A DNA stretch of 7,646 nt from positions 1 to 7,646 of the forward strand of contig JAKFXW010000156.1 of the NCBI GenBank assembly GCA_021731185.1, given 5' to 3'. Made by a program: the position numbers and the translations under genes. Below the pieces are notes generated by a model. It saw only the letters and a list, made by a program, of their open reading frames with translations, had not been told where the DNA came from and did not search any database. This stretch comes from Gallionellaceae bacterium. Its GTDB lineage: Bacteria > Pseudomonadota > Gammaproteobacteria > Burkholderiales > Gallionellaceae. This document shows positions 1 through 7,580 of the stretch, piece by piece (the stretch's first letter is position 1; every line of letters starts with the position of its first letter).

Positions 1-999
1 AAAACCCGGCTGTGCATCGTTGATGCGATCCCCAGTGAACAACACATTCTTTTTGACCAGCAGCATCGTGCCATCCCTGTCCTTAAACATATCTGTGCCA
101 AACGGAGCCGTTGTCCCGCCACTGAACTGACGCTCTTCATCCACCAAGCGCACCTCCAGCGTGGCCGTGCGACCCAAAATATCTTTGGCGCGCGCCGTAT
201 CCTGCACGCCTGGCAATTGCACCACGATCCGATCCAACCCTTGCTGCTGAATGACTGGCTCGGCTACGCCCAATTCATTCACGCGGTTGCGCAAGGTCAA
301 TAAATTCTGCTGAACGGCAGATTCTTGAATGCGTTTTTCCTCTTCTGGTTTAAGTCTCGCTAACAATAGAAAAGCACCACCTTCGGTTTTATCGCTAAAC
401 GTTAAACCATTAAAACGCTGCTTCAATTCAACCTCAGCTTTATTTCGCGATTCCTCATCACGAAACTTGGTGAGCACAACATTGCCATCTCGGCTAACAC
501 CAGAATAAGGGATATTGAGTTCGCGCAAACTACTGCGTATATCGCCAGTCGCCGCATCCACCGCCTTATTCACGGCTCCCTGCATATCAATCTGCATCAA
601 AAAATGCACTCCGCCGCGCAAATCCAGCCCCAGATACATCGGCTGTGCATTCAGTTTTGACAACCATTGCGGCGAGCGTGAAAGCAGATTCAGCGCGACC
701 ACATAATCATCCCCCAAACGCGCTTTCAAAATATCTTTGGCCTTAAGCTGGGTATCCTCATCCTTAAAACGTGCCTTAACGCTGGTCGTATCCAGCGAAA
801 TGATTTCAACATCCACATTCGCAGCCTGCAGTGCCTCGGTTACCCGCTGCAACAACGCAGTGTCAGCCTTGATATTTGCGCGTAGCGGCATCACCTGAAC
901 GGCAGGCGATTCGCCATAGAAATTAGGTAAGGTATAGAGAAATCCCAACATAAAAACAATCAGGATAAGCAAATATTTCCACAGTGAATAACGGTTCAT
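1..999 (-). CDS. secD: Protein translocase subunit SecD, N-terminal part (3' end cut by window)
   Basis: SecD forms the SecDF-YajC inner-membrane complex, which helps SecYEG export proteins using the proton-motive force. The frame is open for 333 codons from the ATG at 999 to the left edge, about half of the usual 600-odd residues. Visible parts are a first membrane helix (about residues 8-25), a periplasmic region, and the family hallmark LGLDLRGGVHF at residues 123-133. The last visible segment, near 314-333, still belongs to the large periplasmic domain, so the C-terminal membrane bundle lies outside. The start has a clear ribosome binding site: AAGGTG lies about 7 bases upstream and overlaps the yajC stop codon, which suggests translational coupling. 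No frameshift was seen in the stretches I translated. secF is expected next, beyond the window. The identification is firm. Confidence 0.96.
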   Translation of the reverse strand, partial: MNRYSLWKYLLILIVFMLGFLYTLPNFYGESPAVQVMPLRANIKADTALLQRVTEALQAANVDVEIISLDTTSVKARFKDEDTQLKAKDILKARLGDDYVVALNLLSRSPQWLSKLNAQPMYLGLDLRGGVHFLMQIDMQGAVNKAVDAATGDIRSSLRELNIPYSGVSRDGNVVLTKFRDEESRNKAEVELKQRFNGLTFSDKTEGGAFLLLARLKPEEEKRIQESAVQQNLLTLRNRVNELGVAEPVIQQQGLDRIVVQLPGVQDTARAKDILGRTATLEVRLVDEERQFSGGTTAPFGTDMFKDRDGTMLLVKKNVLFTGDRINDAQPGF

Positions 1000-1008
1000 T
1001 ACAGCACC

Positions 1009-1350
1009 TTAAATAGACTTGATTGTTCCCTTAGGCAACACTGTTTGTACTGCCGTTTTATGCATGATCATCGTCACGCCATCGGCCACTTCCACATTCA
1101 CATAGACATCCCCCACTCGAGTGACAGTCCCAATGACACCGCCTATGGTAGCGACTTCATCCCCTTTTTGCAGACTCTCTACCATCAGCCTCTGTTCCTT
1201 ATTACGTTTTTGCTGTGGCCTAACAATCAAAAAATAAAACAACAAAATAAGCGGTGCCATAAACATCAGACTTTCAACTACCCCAGCACTTTGAGTAGGC
1301 GCAGGATCTGCTGCAAGGGCATGACTGATGAATAAATCACTGAGGGACAT
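1009..1350 (-). CDS. yajC: Sec translocon accessory complex subunit YajC
   Basis: This is a small inner-membrane protein that associates with SecD and SecF. With the ATG at 1350 it has 113 residues, the normal family size. A short N-terminal segment is followed by one membrane helix (about residues 27-43, rich in L, F and I), then the typical motif FLIVRPQQKRNKE, and a cytoplasmic domain with LQKGDEVATIGGVIGTV. A longer frame could begin at a TTG at 1365. I prefer the ATG because AAAGGA lies just upstream of it at normal spacing, inside what would be the first codons of the longer form. yajC lies between tgt and secD, the usual proteobacterial order, and is 9 bases from secD. Confidence 0.96.
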   Translation of the reverse strand: MSLSDLFISHALAADPAPTQSAGVVESLMFMAPLILLFYFLIVRPQQKRNKEQRLMVESLQKGDEVATIGGVIGTVTRVGDVYVNVEVADGVTMIMHKTAVQTVLPKGTIKSI

Positions 1351-1355
1351 CGTAT

Positions 1356-1361
1356 TTCCTT
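1356..1361 (-). promoter_or_regulatory. Ribosome binding site that fixes the yajC start
   Basis: On the minus strand this reads AAAGGA, ending 5 bases before the ATG at 1350. It supports that ATG over the TTG at 1365, whose own upstream sequence has no purine-rich match. Confidence 0.6.
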
Positions 1362-1386
1362 TCAAAATTAAAAAATCAAGGCGGGC

Positions 1387-1392
1387 ATTCTA
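1387..1392 (-). promoter_or_regulatory. Candidate -10 element upstream of yajC
   Basis: The 97-base gap between tgt and yajC contains TAGAAT on the minus strand, within GATAGAATG, about 37 bases before the yajC start. It resembles a sigma-70 -10 box. I could not find a good -35 hexamer at 16-18 bases, so this is a weak candidate. Transcription reading through from tgt is an equally good explanation. Confidence 0.2.
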
Positions 1393-1447
1393 TCATGAAG
1401 GCTGACACTAACCGTGGCAGCACAAGACAGAAACAATTGAACATTAT

Positions 1448-2551
<1,104 letters not shown>

Positions 2552-2595
2552 TTATTAACGGCGATCATCCATAAAATCTAGATGTTGAAACCACT

Positions 2596-3507
2596 CTATT
2601 TTTGCGTCTTAACAATACTCATCGCCGCCGCCACCATACTCCCCATTTCAGCCAGATTACCGGGCAAAATTAAAGTATTTCCCTGCTTGGCCACATTACC
2701 AAATGCTTCCACATATTTTTCGGCTACTTTGAGATTCACCGCCTCCATCCCGCCCTGTGATTGAATGGCTGCCGCCACTTGTTGTATGGCCTGCGCAGTA
2801 GCCGTGGCCACTGCCATGATGGCTGCGGCCTCGCCTTGCGCATTGTTAATTACGGCTTGCTTTTCACCTTCGGAACGTTGAATAAATGCCTCGCGCTCGC
2901 CCGTTGCGATGTTGATCTGCTCTTGCTTACGTCCTTCGGAGGCGGCAATCAGAGCGCGCTTTTCCCGCTCGGCAGTAATTTGCGCCTGCATCGCATGTAA
3001 AATTTCTTTGGGCGGCGTTAAGTCTTTTATCTCATAGCGCAATACTTTCACCCCCCAACTGGTAGCCGCCTCATCCAGTGCTGCGACGACGGTCATATTG
3101 ATATGATCGCGCTCTTCAAAAGTCTTATCCAACTCCATTTTGCCAATGGCAGAGCGCAATGTTGTCTGGGCAAGTTGCGTGATAGCAGCAATGTAATCAC
3201 TGGTGCCATAGGAGGCCAGACGCGGATCTGTCACCTGAAAATACAACACACCATCGACCTGCAATTGTGTATTGTCACGGGTGATACAAATCTGACTGGG
3301 CACGTCCAGCGGAATTTCCTTAAGTACATGCTTGTACGCGATGCGATCAATAAAGGGCATGGCAAAGCGCAGACCTGGCTCAAACGTAGCGTGATATTTT
3401 CCCAAACGCTCAACCACCCAAGCATGCTGTTGTGGCACAACGTTAAGCGTTTTGACGATAAAAATAATGACGACGATACCCGTCAAAATGAGCAACATGT
3501 TATCCAT
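2596..3507 (-). CDS. qmcA: SPFH/Band 7 (stomatin-like, paraslipin) membrane protein
   Basis: This 303-residue protein belongs to the SPFH/stomatin family, which forms ring- or cage-like assemblies on membranes and, in E. coli QmcA, interacts with the FtsH protease system. An N-terminal membrane anchor (residues 4-22) is followed by the SPFH domain (about 24-180), with VVPQQHAWVVERLGKY, PGLRFAMPFIDRI and the segment around LRSAIGKMELDKTFEERD. An alanine- and glutamate-rich coiled coil (about 170-245) and a hydrophobic tail come next. The Shine-Dalgarno sequence AGGAGG lies 5 bases before the ATG. The neighbour nfeD, 16 bases upstream, is the usual partner of this family. The family call is firm; the symbol rests on paraslipin-type similarity and the nfeD pairing. 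The precise physiological role cannot be read from sequence. Confidence 0.9.
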   Translation of the reverse strand: MDNMLLILTGIVVIIFIVKTLNVVPQQHAWVVERLGKYHATFEPGLRFAMPFIDRIAYKHVLKEIPLDVPSQICITRDNTQLQVDGVLYFQVTDPRLASYGTSDYIAAITQLAQTTLRSAIGKMELDKTFEERDHINMTVVAALDEAATSWGVKVLRYEIKDLTPPKEILHAMQAQITAEREKRALIAASEGRKQEQINIATGEREAFIQRSEGEKQAVINNAQGEAAAIMAVATATAQAIQQVAAAIQSQGGMEAVNLKVAEKYVEAFGNVAKQGNTLILPGNLAEMGSMVAAAMSIVKTQK

Positions 3508-3512
3508 TGAAA

Positions 3513-3518
3513 CCTCCT
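3513..3518 (-). promoter_or_regulatory. Strong ribosome binding site of qmcA
   Basis: On the minus strand this reads AGGAGG, a perfect Shine-Dalgarno core, 5 bases before the qmcA ATG at 3507 and inside the short gap after nfeD. It is the strongest such site in the window and suggests QmcA is made in excess over NfeD. Confidence 0.75.
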
Positions 3519-3523
3519 GATAA

Positions 3524-3955
3524 TTATTTTTGCGCCGGCTTGTGTGATGTTAAAACTAATCTCGATCCATGCACTGACTTGATATACAGCACCGCAGGTT
3601 GCACCATCCCCAATTTAAAATCCTCCAACTCAGCATCCCACTCCGCGCCACGAAAATGCACGCGCGCAGTGCCATCATTATTCCAGGTAATCAACCGCAC
3701 CGTTTGACCCACATCCAAATTTTGATCCTCTGACTTAGCTGTACCCGCCCCCTTCATCTTCCTCACAATTATCACTCCAATCATCCCAGTGATAACACTG
3801 CACGTGATCTGTACTGGCATATCCCACCCCAGCAATGCGGCCAAGCCGCCCGTACCCACTGCTACACTTAAAATCAGCATATAAAACGTCCCCGTCAGCA
3901 TTTCCATTGCCAACAAGCCCAACGCTAATAAAAACCAATATGCATACGGAGGCAT
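3524..3955 (-). CDS. NfeD-like membrane protein, partner of the SPFH protein
   Basis: This 143-residue protein has the layout of the short NfeD (NfeD1b-like) family. Hydrophobic helices occupy about residues 5-65, followed by a soluble OB-fold domain at about 79-137 with the motif VHFRGAEWDAEL. NfeD proteins are encoded beside stomatin/SPFH genes and are thought to bind them in the membrane; E. coli YbbJ beside QmcA is the analogous case. The ATG at 3955 is preceded by AAGGAG at a spacing of 8 bases, so the start is well supported. It is the first gene of the minus-strand group. There is no serine-protease domain, so this is not the long NfeD form. Function beyond partnership with the SPFH protein is inferred. 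Confidence 0.88.
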   Translation of the reverse strand: MPPYAYWFLLALGLLAMEMLTGTFYMLILSVAVGTGGLAALLGWDMPVQITCSVITGMIGVIIVRKMKGAGTAKSEDQNLDVGQTVRLITWNNDGTARVHFRGAEWDAELEDFKLGMVQPAVLYIKSVHGSRLVLTSHKPAQK

Positions 3956-4159
3956 TTGTTTTTCTCCTTACCAAGAAATTCAGTGATTCCATCATAGCAG
4001 ATAAAAATTACATCTTTCACGTGTTAACGAGGAGGAGGGCTGGGCAACGAGAGTAGGCAAACCAGATAGAATGTGATCTCTTAAAATTTAATCAGTCAGT
4101 GCAATAAATATGTATTGGCGGAAGACAGAAAATTGTGTCGTTTGTTAGGCAAGGTTACA
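3956..4159. other. Divergent intergenic region between nfeD and algH
   Basis: This 204-base spacer separates the two oppositely transcribed groups and should hold promoters for both. Besides the promoter candidates listed separately, it holds a purine-rich GAGGAGGAGGG run (4029-4039) with no usable start codon after it, a CACGTG palindrome overlapping the nfeD -35 candidate, and a TAGAAT hexamer (4067-4072, plus strand) without a clear -35 partner. No RNA gene or terminator was seen. Confidence 0.6.
3991..4020 (-). promoter_or_regulatory. Candidate sigma-70 promoter for nfeD-qmcA
   Basis: On the minus strand there is a -35-like GTGAAA (4020-4015), an 18-base spacer, and a -10-like TATGAT (3996-3991). 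These match four and five of six consensus bases. Transcription would start near 3984, giving a leader of about 28 bases that contains the nfeD ribosome binding site. The position at the head of a divergent group fits. Assigned by eye only. Confidence 0.4.
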
Positions 4160-4161
4160 AT
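4133..4161 (+). promoter_or_regulatory. Candidate promoter overlapping the algH start
   Basis: TTGTGT (4133-4138), a 17-base spacer and TACAAT (4156-4161) make a good sigma-70 match. The -10 box overlaps the proposed algH ATG at 4160. A transcript from it would begin near 4168, at the second in-frame ATG (4169), and would have almost no leader. It is either chance or a leaderless promoter. Confidence 0.3.
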
Positions 4162-4729
4162 GACGGTTATGCCATCTCTAAACTTTAGTCATCATCTGCT
4201 TGTTGCCATGCCTGCCATGGCGGATTCTGTTTTTTCAAAATCGCTGATTTATGTTTGTGAGCACAACGAGCAAGGCGCGCTGGGTATCATTGTTAATCGT
4301 CCAATCAGCCTGACGCTGGATGATTTGTTTGCACAGATTCAAGTTACTTTGGCCGATGCAGAAATTAAAAGTTTGCCTGTGCATTTTGGCGGACCGGTGC
4401 AAACGGATCGAGGCTTTATTCTGCATGACCCAGTAGGACAGTGGCAATCTACTTTGACGATTAATGACAACCTGGGACTGACTACTTCCAAAGATATTTT
4501 AGAGGCGGTAGCAGCAGGCAAGGGGCCACGTAATATATTGGTCACGCTGGGTTACACTGGCTGGGCACAGGGGCAGCTTGAGCGGGAGATGGCAGACAAC
4601 GCTTGGCTCAGCATACCCGCCGCCGAGCATATCTTATTTGACCTGCCCGCCGAGGAGCGTCTGGCCACTACAATGGGACTGTTGGGAATAGACTACGCCT
4701 CGTTGTCAGAGGATGCGGGGCATGCATGA
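4160..4729 (+). CDS. algH: YqgE/AlgH family protein (UPF0301)
   Basis: This 189-residue protein matches the YqgE/AlgH family. Its signature segments are [10 protein letters not shown] near the N-terminus, [49 protein letters not shown], and a C-terminus ending in AGHA. The biochemical role of the family is not settled; AlgH was linked to alginate regulation in Pseudomonas. The frame can be extended to a TTG at 4115, but the added residues look unlike the family. I chose the ATG at 4160 because AAGG precedes it by 5 bases. The ATG at 4169 is a close alternative, discussed under the overlapping promoter. Its end overlaps ruvX by 8 bases, so the two are translationally linked. The order algH-ruvX-pyrB is common in pseudomonads. 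Confidence 0.93.
   Translation: MTVMPSLNFSHHLLVAMPAMADSVFSKSLIYVCEHNEQGALGIIVNRPISLTLDDLFAQIQVTLADAEIKSLPVHFGGPVQTDRGFILHDPVGQWQSTLTINDNLGLTTSKDILEAVAAGKGPRNILVTLGYTGWAQGQLEREMADNAWLSIPAAEHILFDLPAEERLATTMGLLGIDYASLSEDAGHA
4708..4712 (+). promoter_or_regulatory. Ribosome binding site that decides the ruvX start
   Basis: AGAGG within the end of algH sits 9 bases before the ATG at 4722 and 0 bases before the ATG at 4713. This favours 4722 as the ruvX start. Confidence 0.5.
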
Positions 4730-5180
4730 GCGACCACCCACACTACAAATTCAGGGGACATTCTTGGCATTTGATTTCGGGTCAGAGCGCATCGGCGTGG
4801 CAGTAGGAAACTCCATTTCTGCCTCCGCACAGGCATTGACTACCGTGCATGGCAACCAAAATGAAAAACGTTTCGTTGATATAGCCGAGCTCGTGCGCGA
4901 GTGGCAACCTGCCGCACTAATCGTTGGTTTGCCCAGCCACCCGGATGGTGTGCCGCACGAAATGACGCGACTCAGCCAGCGCTTTGCACGCCGCCTTAAA
5001 GGACGTTTTAGCCTACCCGTGATATTGGTTGATGAGCGATATACTTCCACCGCAGCCAGCACGCAACTTAACGATATGGGCATACGCGGTATCAAACAAA
5101 AACTGCTATTGGATCAATATGCCGCGCAGCAAATTCTACAAGCTTATTTTGATGAACCTGCAGCGGGAATTTATGTTTAA
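4722..5180 (+). CDS. ruvX: Putative pre-16S rRNA nuclease / Holliday junction resolvase-like YqgF
   Basis: RuvX/YqgF is an RNase H-fold nuclease implicated in maturation of the 16S rRNA 5' end. From the ATG at 4722 it is 152 residues, close to the usual 135-150. Visible family features are [17 protein letters not shown] with the catalytic Asp18, [11 protein letters not shown] at 67-75, VDERYTS with Glu105, and [10 protein letters not shown] with Asp131, so the acidic active site appears complete. An upstream in-frame ATG at 4713 directly abuts the GAGG sequence and is too close to use it. The ATG at 4722 has AGAGG at 9 bases, a good spacing. The gene overlaps the end of algH. A possible promoter for the downstream pyr genes lies in its last codons. 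Confidence 0.93.
   Translation: MHERPPTLQIQGTFLAFDFGSERIGVAVGNSISASAQALTTVHGNQNEKRFVDIAELVREWQPAALIVGLPSHPDGVPHEMTRLSQRFARRLKGRFSLPVILVDERYTSTAASTQLNDMGIRGIKQKLLLDQYAAQQILQAYFDEPAAGIYV
5149..5177 (+). promoter_or_regulatory. Candidate promoter for pyrB inside the ruvX 3' end
   Basis: TTGATG (5149-5154), a 17-base spacer and TATGTT (5172-5177) each match four of six sigma-70 consensus bases. The start would be near 5184, giving a leader of about 140 bases before pyrB that spans both mini-ORFs. Eye-based assignment; readthrough from algH-ruvX is also possible. Confidence 0.28.
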
Positions 5181-5231
5181 TAGCACCGCAAGAAATCGTG
5201 ATGAGCAAGCCCAAGTGCAAGGAACCGCACA

Positions 5232-5264
5232 ATGAAAGACGAGACATACCTTTTTGGTAGGTGA
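5232..5264 (+). CDS. Candidate 10-residue leader peptide upstream of pyrB
   Basis: The frame encodes MKDETYLFGR and ends in TGA. AAGGAA (5219-5224) lies 7 bases before the ATG, a good ribosome binding site for so short a frame. It spans the T5 run. No homologue is recognised. It could be a regulatory leader peptide or chance; a 10-codon frame has no statistical weight of its own, and the case rests on the ribosome binding site and position. Confidence 0.22.
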   Translation: MKDETYLFGR

Positions 5265-5271
5265 GGATTGA

Positions 5272-5307
5272 ATGAGCACGCGACACAGCAATTGGGCTGC
5301 ACAATAG
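5272..5307 (+). CDS. Candidate 11-residue second leader peptide upstream of pyrB
   Basis: The frame encodes [11 protein letters not shown] and stops at TAG (5305-5307). TGAGGA ends about 4 bases before the ATG, and its first three bases are the stop codon of the preceding mini-ORF, so the two could be coupled. The stop codon lies inside the hairpin next to the pyrB ribosome binding site. Translation is unproven. Confidence 0.22.
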   Translation: MSTRHSNWAAQ

Positions 5308-5315
5308 ATTTATTG
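5302..5315 (+). promoter_or_regulatory. Small hairpin next to the pyrB ribosome binding site
   Basis: CAATA (5302-5306) can pair with TATTG (5311-5315) around a GATT loop. The last G belongs to the GGGG that serves as the pyrB ribosome binding site. CAAT can alternatively pair with an upstream ATTG (5291-5294), which excludes the first stem. The stems are short and AT-rich, so stability is doubtful. Confidence 0.25.
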
Positions 5316-5323
5316 GGGTGTCT

Positions 5324-6274
5324 ATGAATAATCCGCAGTTAGATAAGCATGGCGAGTTGCAACACCTGTTGACCACCGAGGGTTTGCCCGCAAAAATTCT
5401 ACTGAACATTTTAGATCGCGCTAGCGCATTTATGGGATCAGCCGATGGCGGAGAAATCAAAAAAATTCCGCTGCTGCACGGCAAATCCATCTTCAACATC
5501 TTTTTCGAAAACAGCACCCGCACCCGCACCACCTTTGAAATTGCCGCCAAGCGCTTGTCGGCAGATGTGGTTAATCTCAACGTCAGCTCCTCCTCCGCCA
5601 GTAAAGGCGAAACCTTGCTGGATACCGTAGACAACCTGTGCGCGATGCATGCCGATATGTTCGTGGTGCGCCATTCATCCAGCGGTGCAGCGCATTTCAT
5701 TGCTAAACATGTTGCGCCAGAAGTGCATGTGATTAACGCGGGTGATGGTCGCCATGCCCATCCTACCCAGGCACTGCTGGATATGTTCACCATCCGTCAC
5801 TACAAAAAAGAATTTCATAATTTGCGCGTCGCCATCATCGGTGACATCCTGCATTCGCGCGTAGCGCGTTCGCAAATACACGCACTGACTACGCTAGGTG
5901 TACCGGAAGTGCGCGTCATCGCACCCAAAACTTTATTGCCCACTATGGTCGAGCATCTGGGCGTGCAAGTACATCACAACATGGCGCAGGGTTTGCGCGA
6001 TGTGGATGTGGTGCTGATGTTGCGCTTGCAAAATGAACGGATGCAGGGCGCGGCACTGCCCAGCGCACAGGAGTATTTTAAATATTATGGACTGACTAAA
6101 GAAAAGCTCGCGCTGGCGAAAGCAGATGCTATCGTGATGCACCCAGGTCCGATGAATCGCGGCGTAGAAATTGATTCAGCGGTTGCAGATGGCGTGCAGT
6201 CGGTGATTCTGCCGCAAGTGACATTCGGCATTGCGGTACGTATGGCGGTAATGAGTATTCTTGCCGGGAAATAA
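5324..6274 (+). CDS. pyrB: Aspartate carbamoyltransferase catalytic chain
   Basis: PyrB condenses carbamoyl phosphate with aspartate, the first committed step of pyrimidine synthesis. The 316-residue chain shows [13 protein letters not shown] with the carbamoyl-phosphate loop at 64-68, [12 protein letters not shown] with Lys94, [12 protein letters not shown], the HPTQALLD motif at 146-153, [12 protein letters not shown], Arg234 and Gln236 in LRLQ, and [13 protein letters not shown]. The active site looks intact. The N-terminal part is of the Pseudomonas (class A) type, which needs a PyrC-like partner, encoded next. An earlier GTG at 5318 is possible, but the ATG at 5324 is better because GGGG lies 5 bases before it and the GTG has no such site. 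No pyrI regulatory chain is adjacent, as expected for this class. Confidence 0.97.
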   Translation: MNNPQLDKHGELQHLLTTEGLPAKILLNILDRASAFMGSADGGEIKKIPLLHGKSIFNIFFENSTRTRTTFEIAAKRLSADVVNLNVSSSSASKGETLLDTVDNLCAMHADMFVVRHSSSGAAHFIAKHVAPEVHVINAGDGRHAHPTQALLDMFTIRHYKKEFHNLRVAIIGDILHSRVARSQIHALTTLGVPEVRVIAPKTLLPTMVEHLGVQVHHNMAQGLRDVDVVLMLRLQNERMQGAALPSAQEYFKYYGLTKEKLALAKADAIVMHPGPMNRGVEIDSAVADGVQSVILPQVTFGIAVRMAVMSILAGK

Positions 6275-6277
6275 TTT

Positions 6278-6308
6278 TAGCGACAAATAATGCTAGCGAG
6301 AAATAATG
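6278..6308 (+). repeat. Imperfect 15-base tandem repeat at the pyrB-pyrC' junction
   Basis: TAGCGACAAATAATG (6278-6292) and TAGCGAGAAATAATG (6294-6308) differ at one base and have a period of 16. The second copy ends in the pyrC' start codon; the first ends in an out-of-frame ATG that opens a 10-codon frame closing at 6322. It looks like a local slippage duplication of the translation-initiation region. Confidence 0.85.
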
Positions 6309-7580
6309 AACATCCACATTAAAAACGGTCGCTTGATCGACCCCAAAAATAAAATTGATGCGCTGCAAGATGTGTTCATCGTGGCGCGAAAAATTGCGGC
6401 AATCGGCATTGCACCCAGCAGTTTTGTGGCAGACAAAATCATCGACGCAAGTGGTTTAATCGTTATGCCTGGCTTGATAGACTTGGCTGCGCGCTTGCGT
6501 GAGCCGGGTTATGAATACATGGCGACGCTGGAATCGGAAATGCAAGCCGCCGTGGCAGGTGGGGTGACTAGCCTGGCTTGTCCGCCGGATACTGACCCGC
6601 CGCTAGATGAGCCGGGGCTGGTAGAAATGCTCAAACATCGTGCACGTTCGCTTAATCAATGCCGCGTTTTTCCGATTGGTGCACTCACTTACGGCCTAAA
6701 AGGCGCAGAGTTAACCGAGATGATCGAGTTGACCGATGCGGGCTGTAAAGCCTTTAGCCAAGCCGATGCACCACTCATTGATACGCGCGTGTTGATGCGC
6801 GCTATGCAATATGCCGCCACTTTTGGTTATCGCGTGTGGCTGCGTCCGCAAGACAGTTTCCTCGCCAAAAACGGAGTCGCACACGATGGTGAGATCGCCA
6901 CTCGTCTGGGTTTGCCCTCTATCCCAGTGGTGGCGGAAACCACTGCGTTGGCAACCATTCTGCAACTGGCGCGCACTACGGGCGTGACGCTGCATATTTG
7001 CCACATTTCCAGCGCGGCGAGTGTAGAAATGTTGCGCACCGCCAAACGTGAAGGTTTGCCCGTGACCTGCGACGTGGATATCAATCATCTGCATTTGACG
7101 GAAATGGACATCGGCTACTTTGATGCGAATTGCCACCTCGTTCCGCCGCTACGCAGCCTGCGTGATAAAGATGGGCTGCGCGCTGGATTGCTGGATGGAA
7201 CCATAGATGCGGTGTGTTCCAATCATTCACCCGTGGATGATGATGCCAAGCAACTCCCCTTCGCCGAGGCCGAAGCGGGCGCTACCGGCATCGAACTTTT
7301 ATTACCGCTGGTATTGAAATGGGCTGAGCAAGCCAAAGTGCCGCTGCTGGATGCACTATCCCGCGTCACTATCCATCCCGCGCAAATACTAGGACAAAAA
7401 ATGGGACACCTGACTGTTGGCGCGCATGCCGACCTCTGCGTGTTTGATCCCAAAGCAAGCTGGAAAGTCGCTCCCAGCGCACTTAAAAGCCAAGGCAAAA
7501 ACACCCCGTTCAATGGTTATGAAATGCAGGGGCGGGTGAGGTATACCTTGCTGGATGGGCAGGTTGTTTATCAGGGCTGA
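6306..7580 (+). CDS. pyrC': Dihydroorotase-like protein without metal ligands (PyrC', inactive partner of PyrB)
   Basis: The 424-residue protein has the full amidohydrolase/dihydroorotase layout: an N-terminal beta-sandwich part, GLIDLAARLREPG, a TIM-barrel core, and the C-terminal LTVGAHADLCVFDP. The metal site is lost. The DxHxH motif reads D59-L-A-A-R63; the histidine of the usual H-A/C-E-D segment is Arg180 in RPQD; the late metal Asp is Asn306 in CSNHSPV; and the substrate Asn of the NT.P motif is Asp95. His230 and His233 in LHICHIS remain. This matches the pseudo-dihydroorotases of pseudomonads, which are structural and required for aspartate transcarbamoylase assembly. It should therefore not catalyse the dihydroorotase step. 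The ATG at 6306 follows pyrB by 31 bases, with only a weak GCGAG ribosome binding site. Confidence 0.92.
   Translation: MNIHIKNGRLIDPKNKIDALQDVFIVARKIAAIGIAPSSFVADKIIDASGLIVMPGLIDLAARLREPGYEYMATLESEMQAAVAGGVTSLACPPDTDPPLDEPGLVEMLKHRARSLNQCRVFPIGALTYGLKGAELTEMIELTDAGCKAFSQADAPLIDTRVLMRAMQYAATFGYRVWLRPQDSFLAKNGVAHDGEIATRLGLPSIPVVAETTALATILQLARTTGVTLHICHISSAASVEMLRTAKREGLPVTCDVDINHLHLTEMDIGYFDANCHLVPPLRSLRDKDGLRAGLLDGTIDAVCSNHSPVDDDAKQLPFAEAEAGATGIELLLPLVLKWAEQAKVPLLDALSRVTIHPAQILGQKMGHLTVGAHADLCVFDPKASWKVAPSALKSQGKNTPFNGYEMQGRVRYTLLDGQVVYQG

Larger units (their letters stand above)
5181..5323 (+). promoter_or_regulatory. pyrB leader region; pyrR absent
   Basis: These 143 bases separate ruvX from pyrB. 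In pseudomonads this position carries pyrR, a regulatory gene of about 500 bases. I translated the region and found no PyrR-like fragment. It contains a T5 run (5251-5255) in a weak TACC-TTTTT-GGTA hairpin, two short frames with Shine-Dalgarno-like sequences, and a hairpin beside the pyrB ribosome binding site. No classic GC-rich terminator with a trailing T-tract is visible, so an E. coli pyrBI-style attenuator is not evident. Confidence 0.45.

Noticed and set aside
4019..4024. CACGTG palindrome near the nfeD -35 candidate
   Set aside because: The symmetry does not extend beyond six bases and one such site is expected by chance; no operator claim is supported.
4029..4039. GAGGAGGAGGG, a perfect-looking Shine-Dalgarno run in the divergent spacer
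   Set aside because: No start codon follows at usable distance; the first ATG (4071) is immediately followed by TGA.
4115..4159. N-terminal extension of algH from a TTG
   Set aside because: The 15 extra residues do not fit the family N-terminus and the ATG at 4160 has its own AAGG site.
5029..5235. Plus-strand frame running from ruvX into the pyrB leader
   Set aside because: It overlaps the catalytic end of ruvX in another frame and shows no ribosome binding site or family feature; it is not a pyrR remnant.
5092..5793. Long minus-strand open frame of 233 codons opposite ruvX and pyrB
   Set aside because: It lies antisense to two genes with strong family motifs, shows no recognisable domain, and is best explained as a shadow of their codon pattern.
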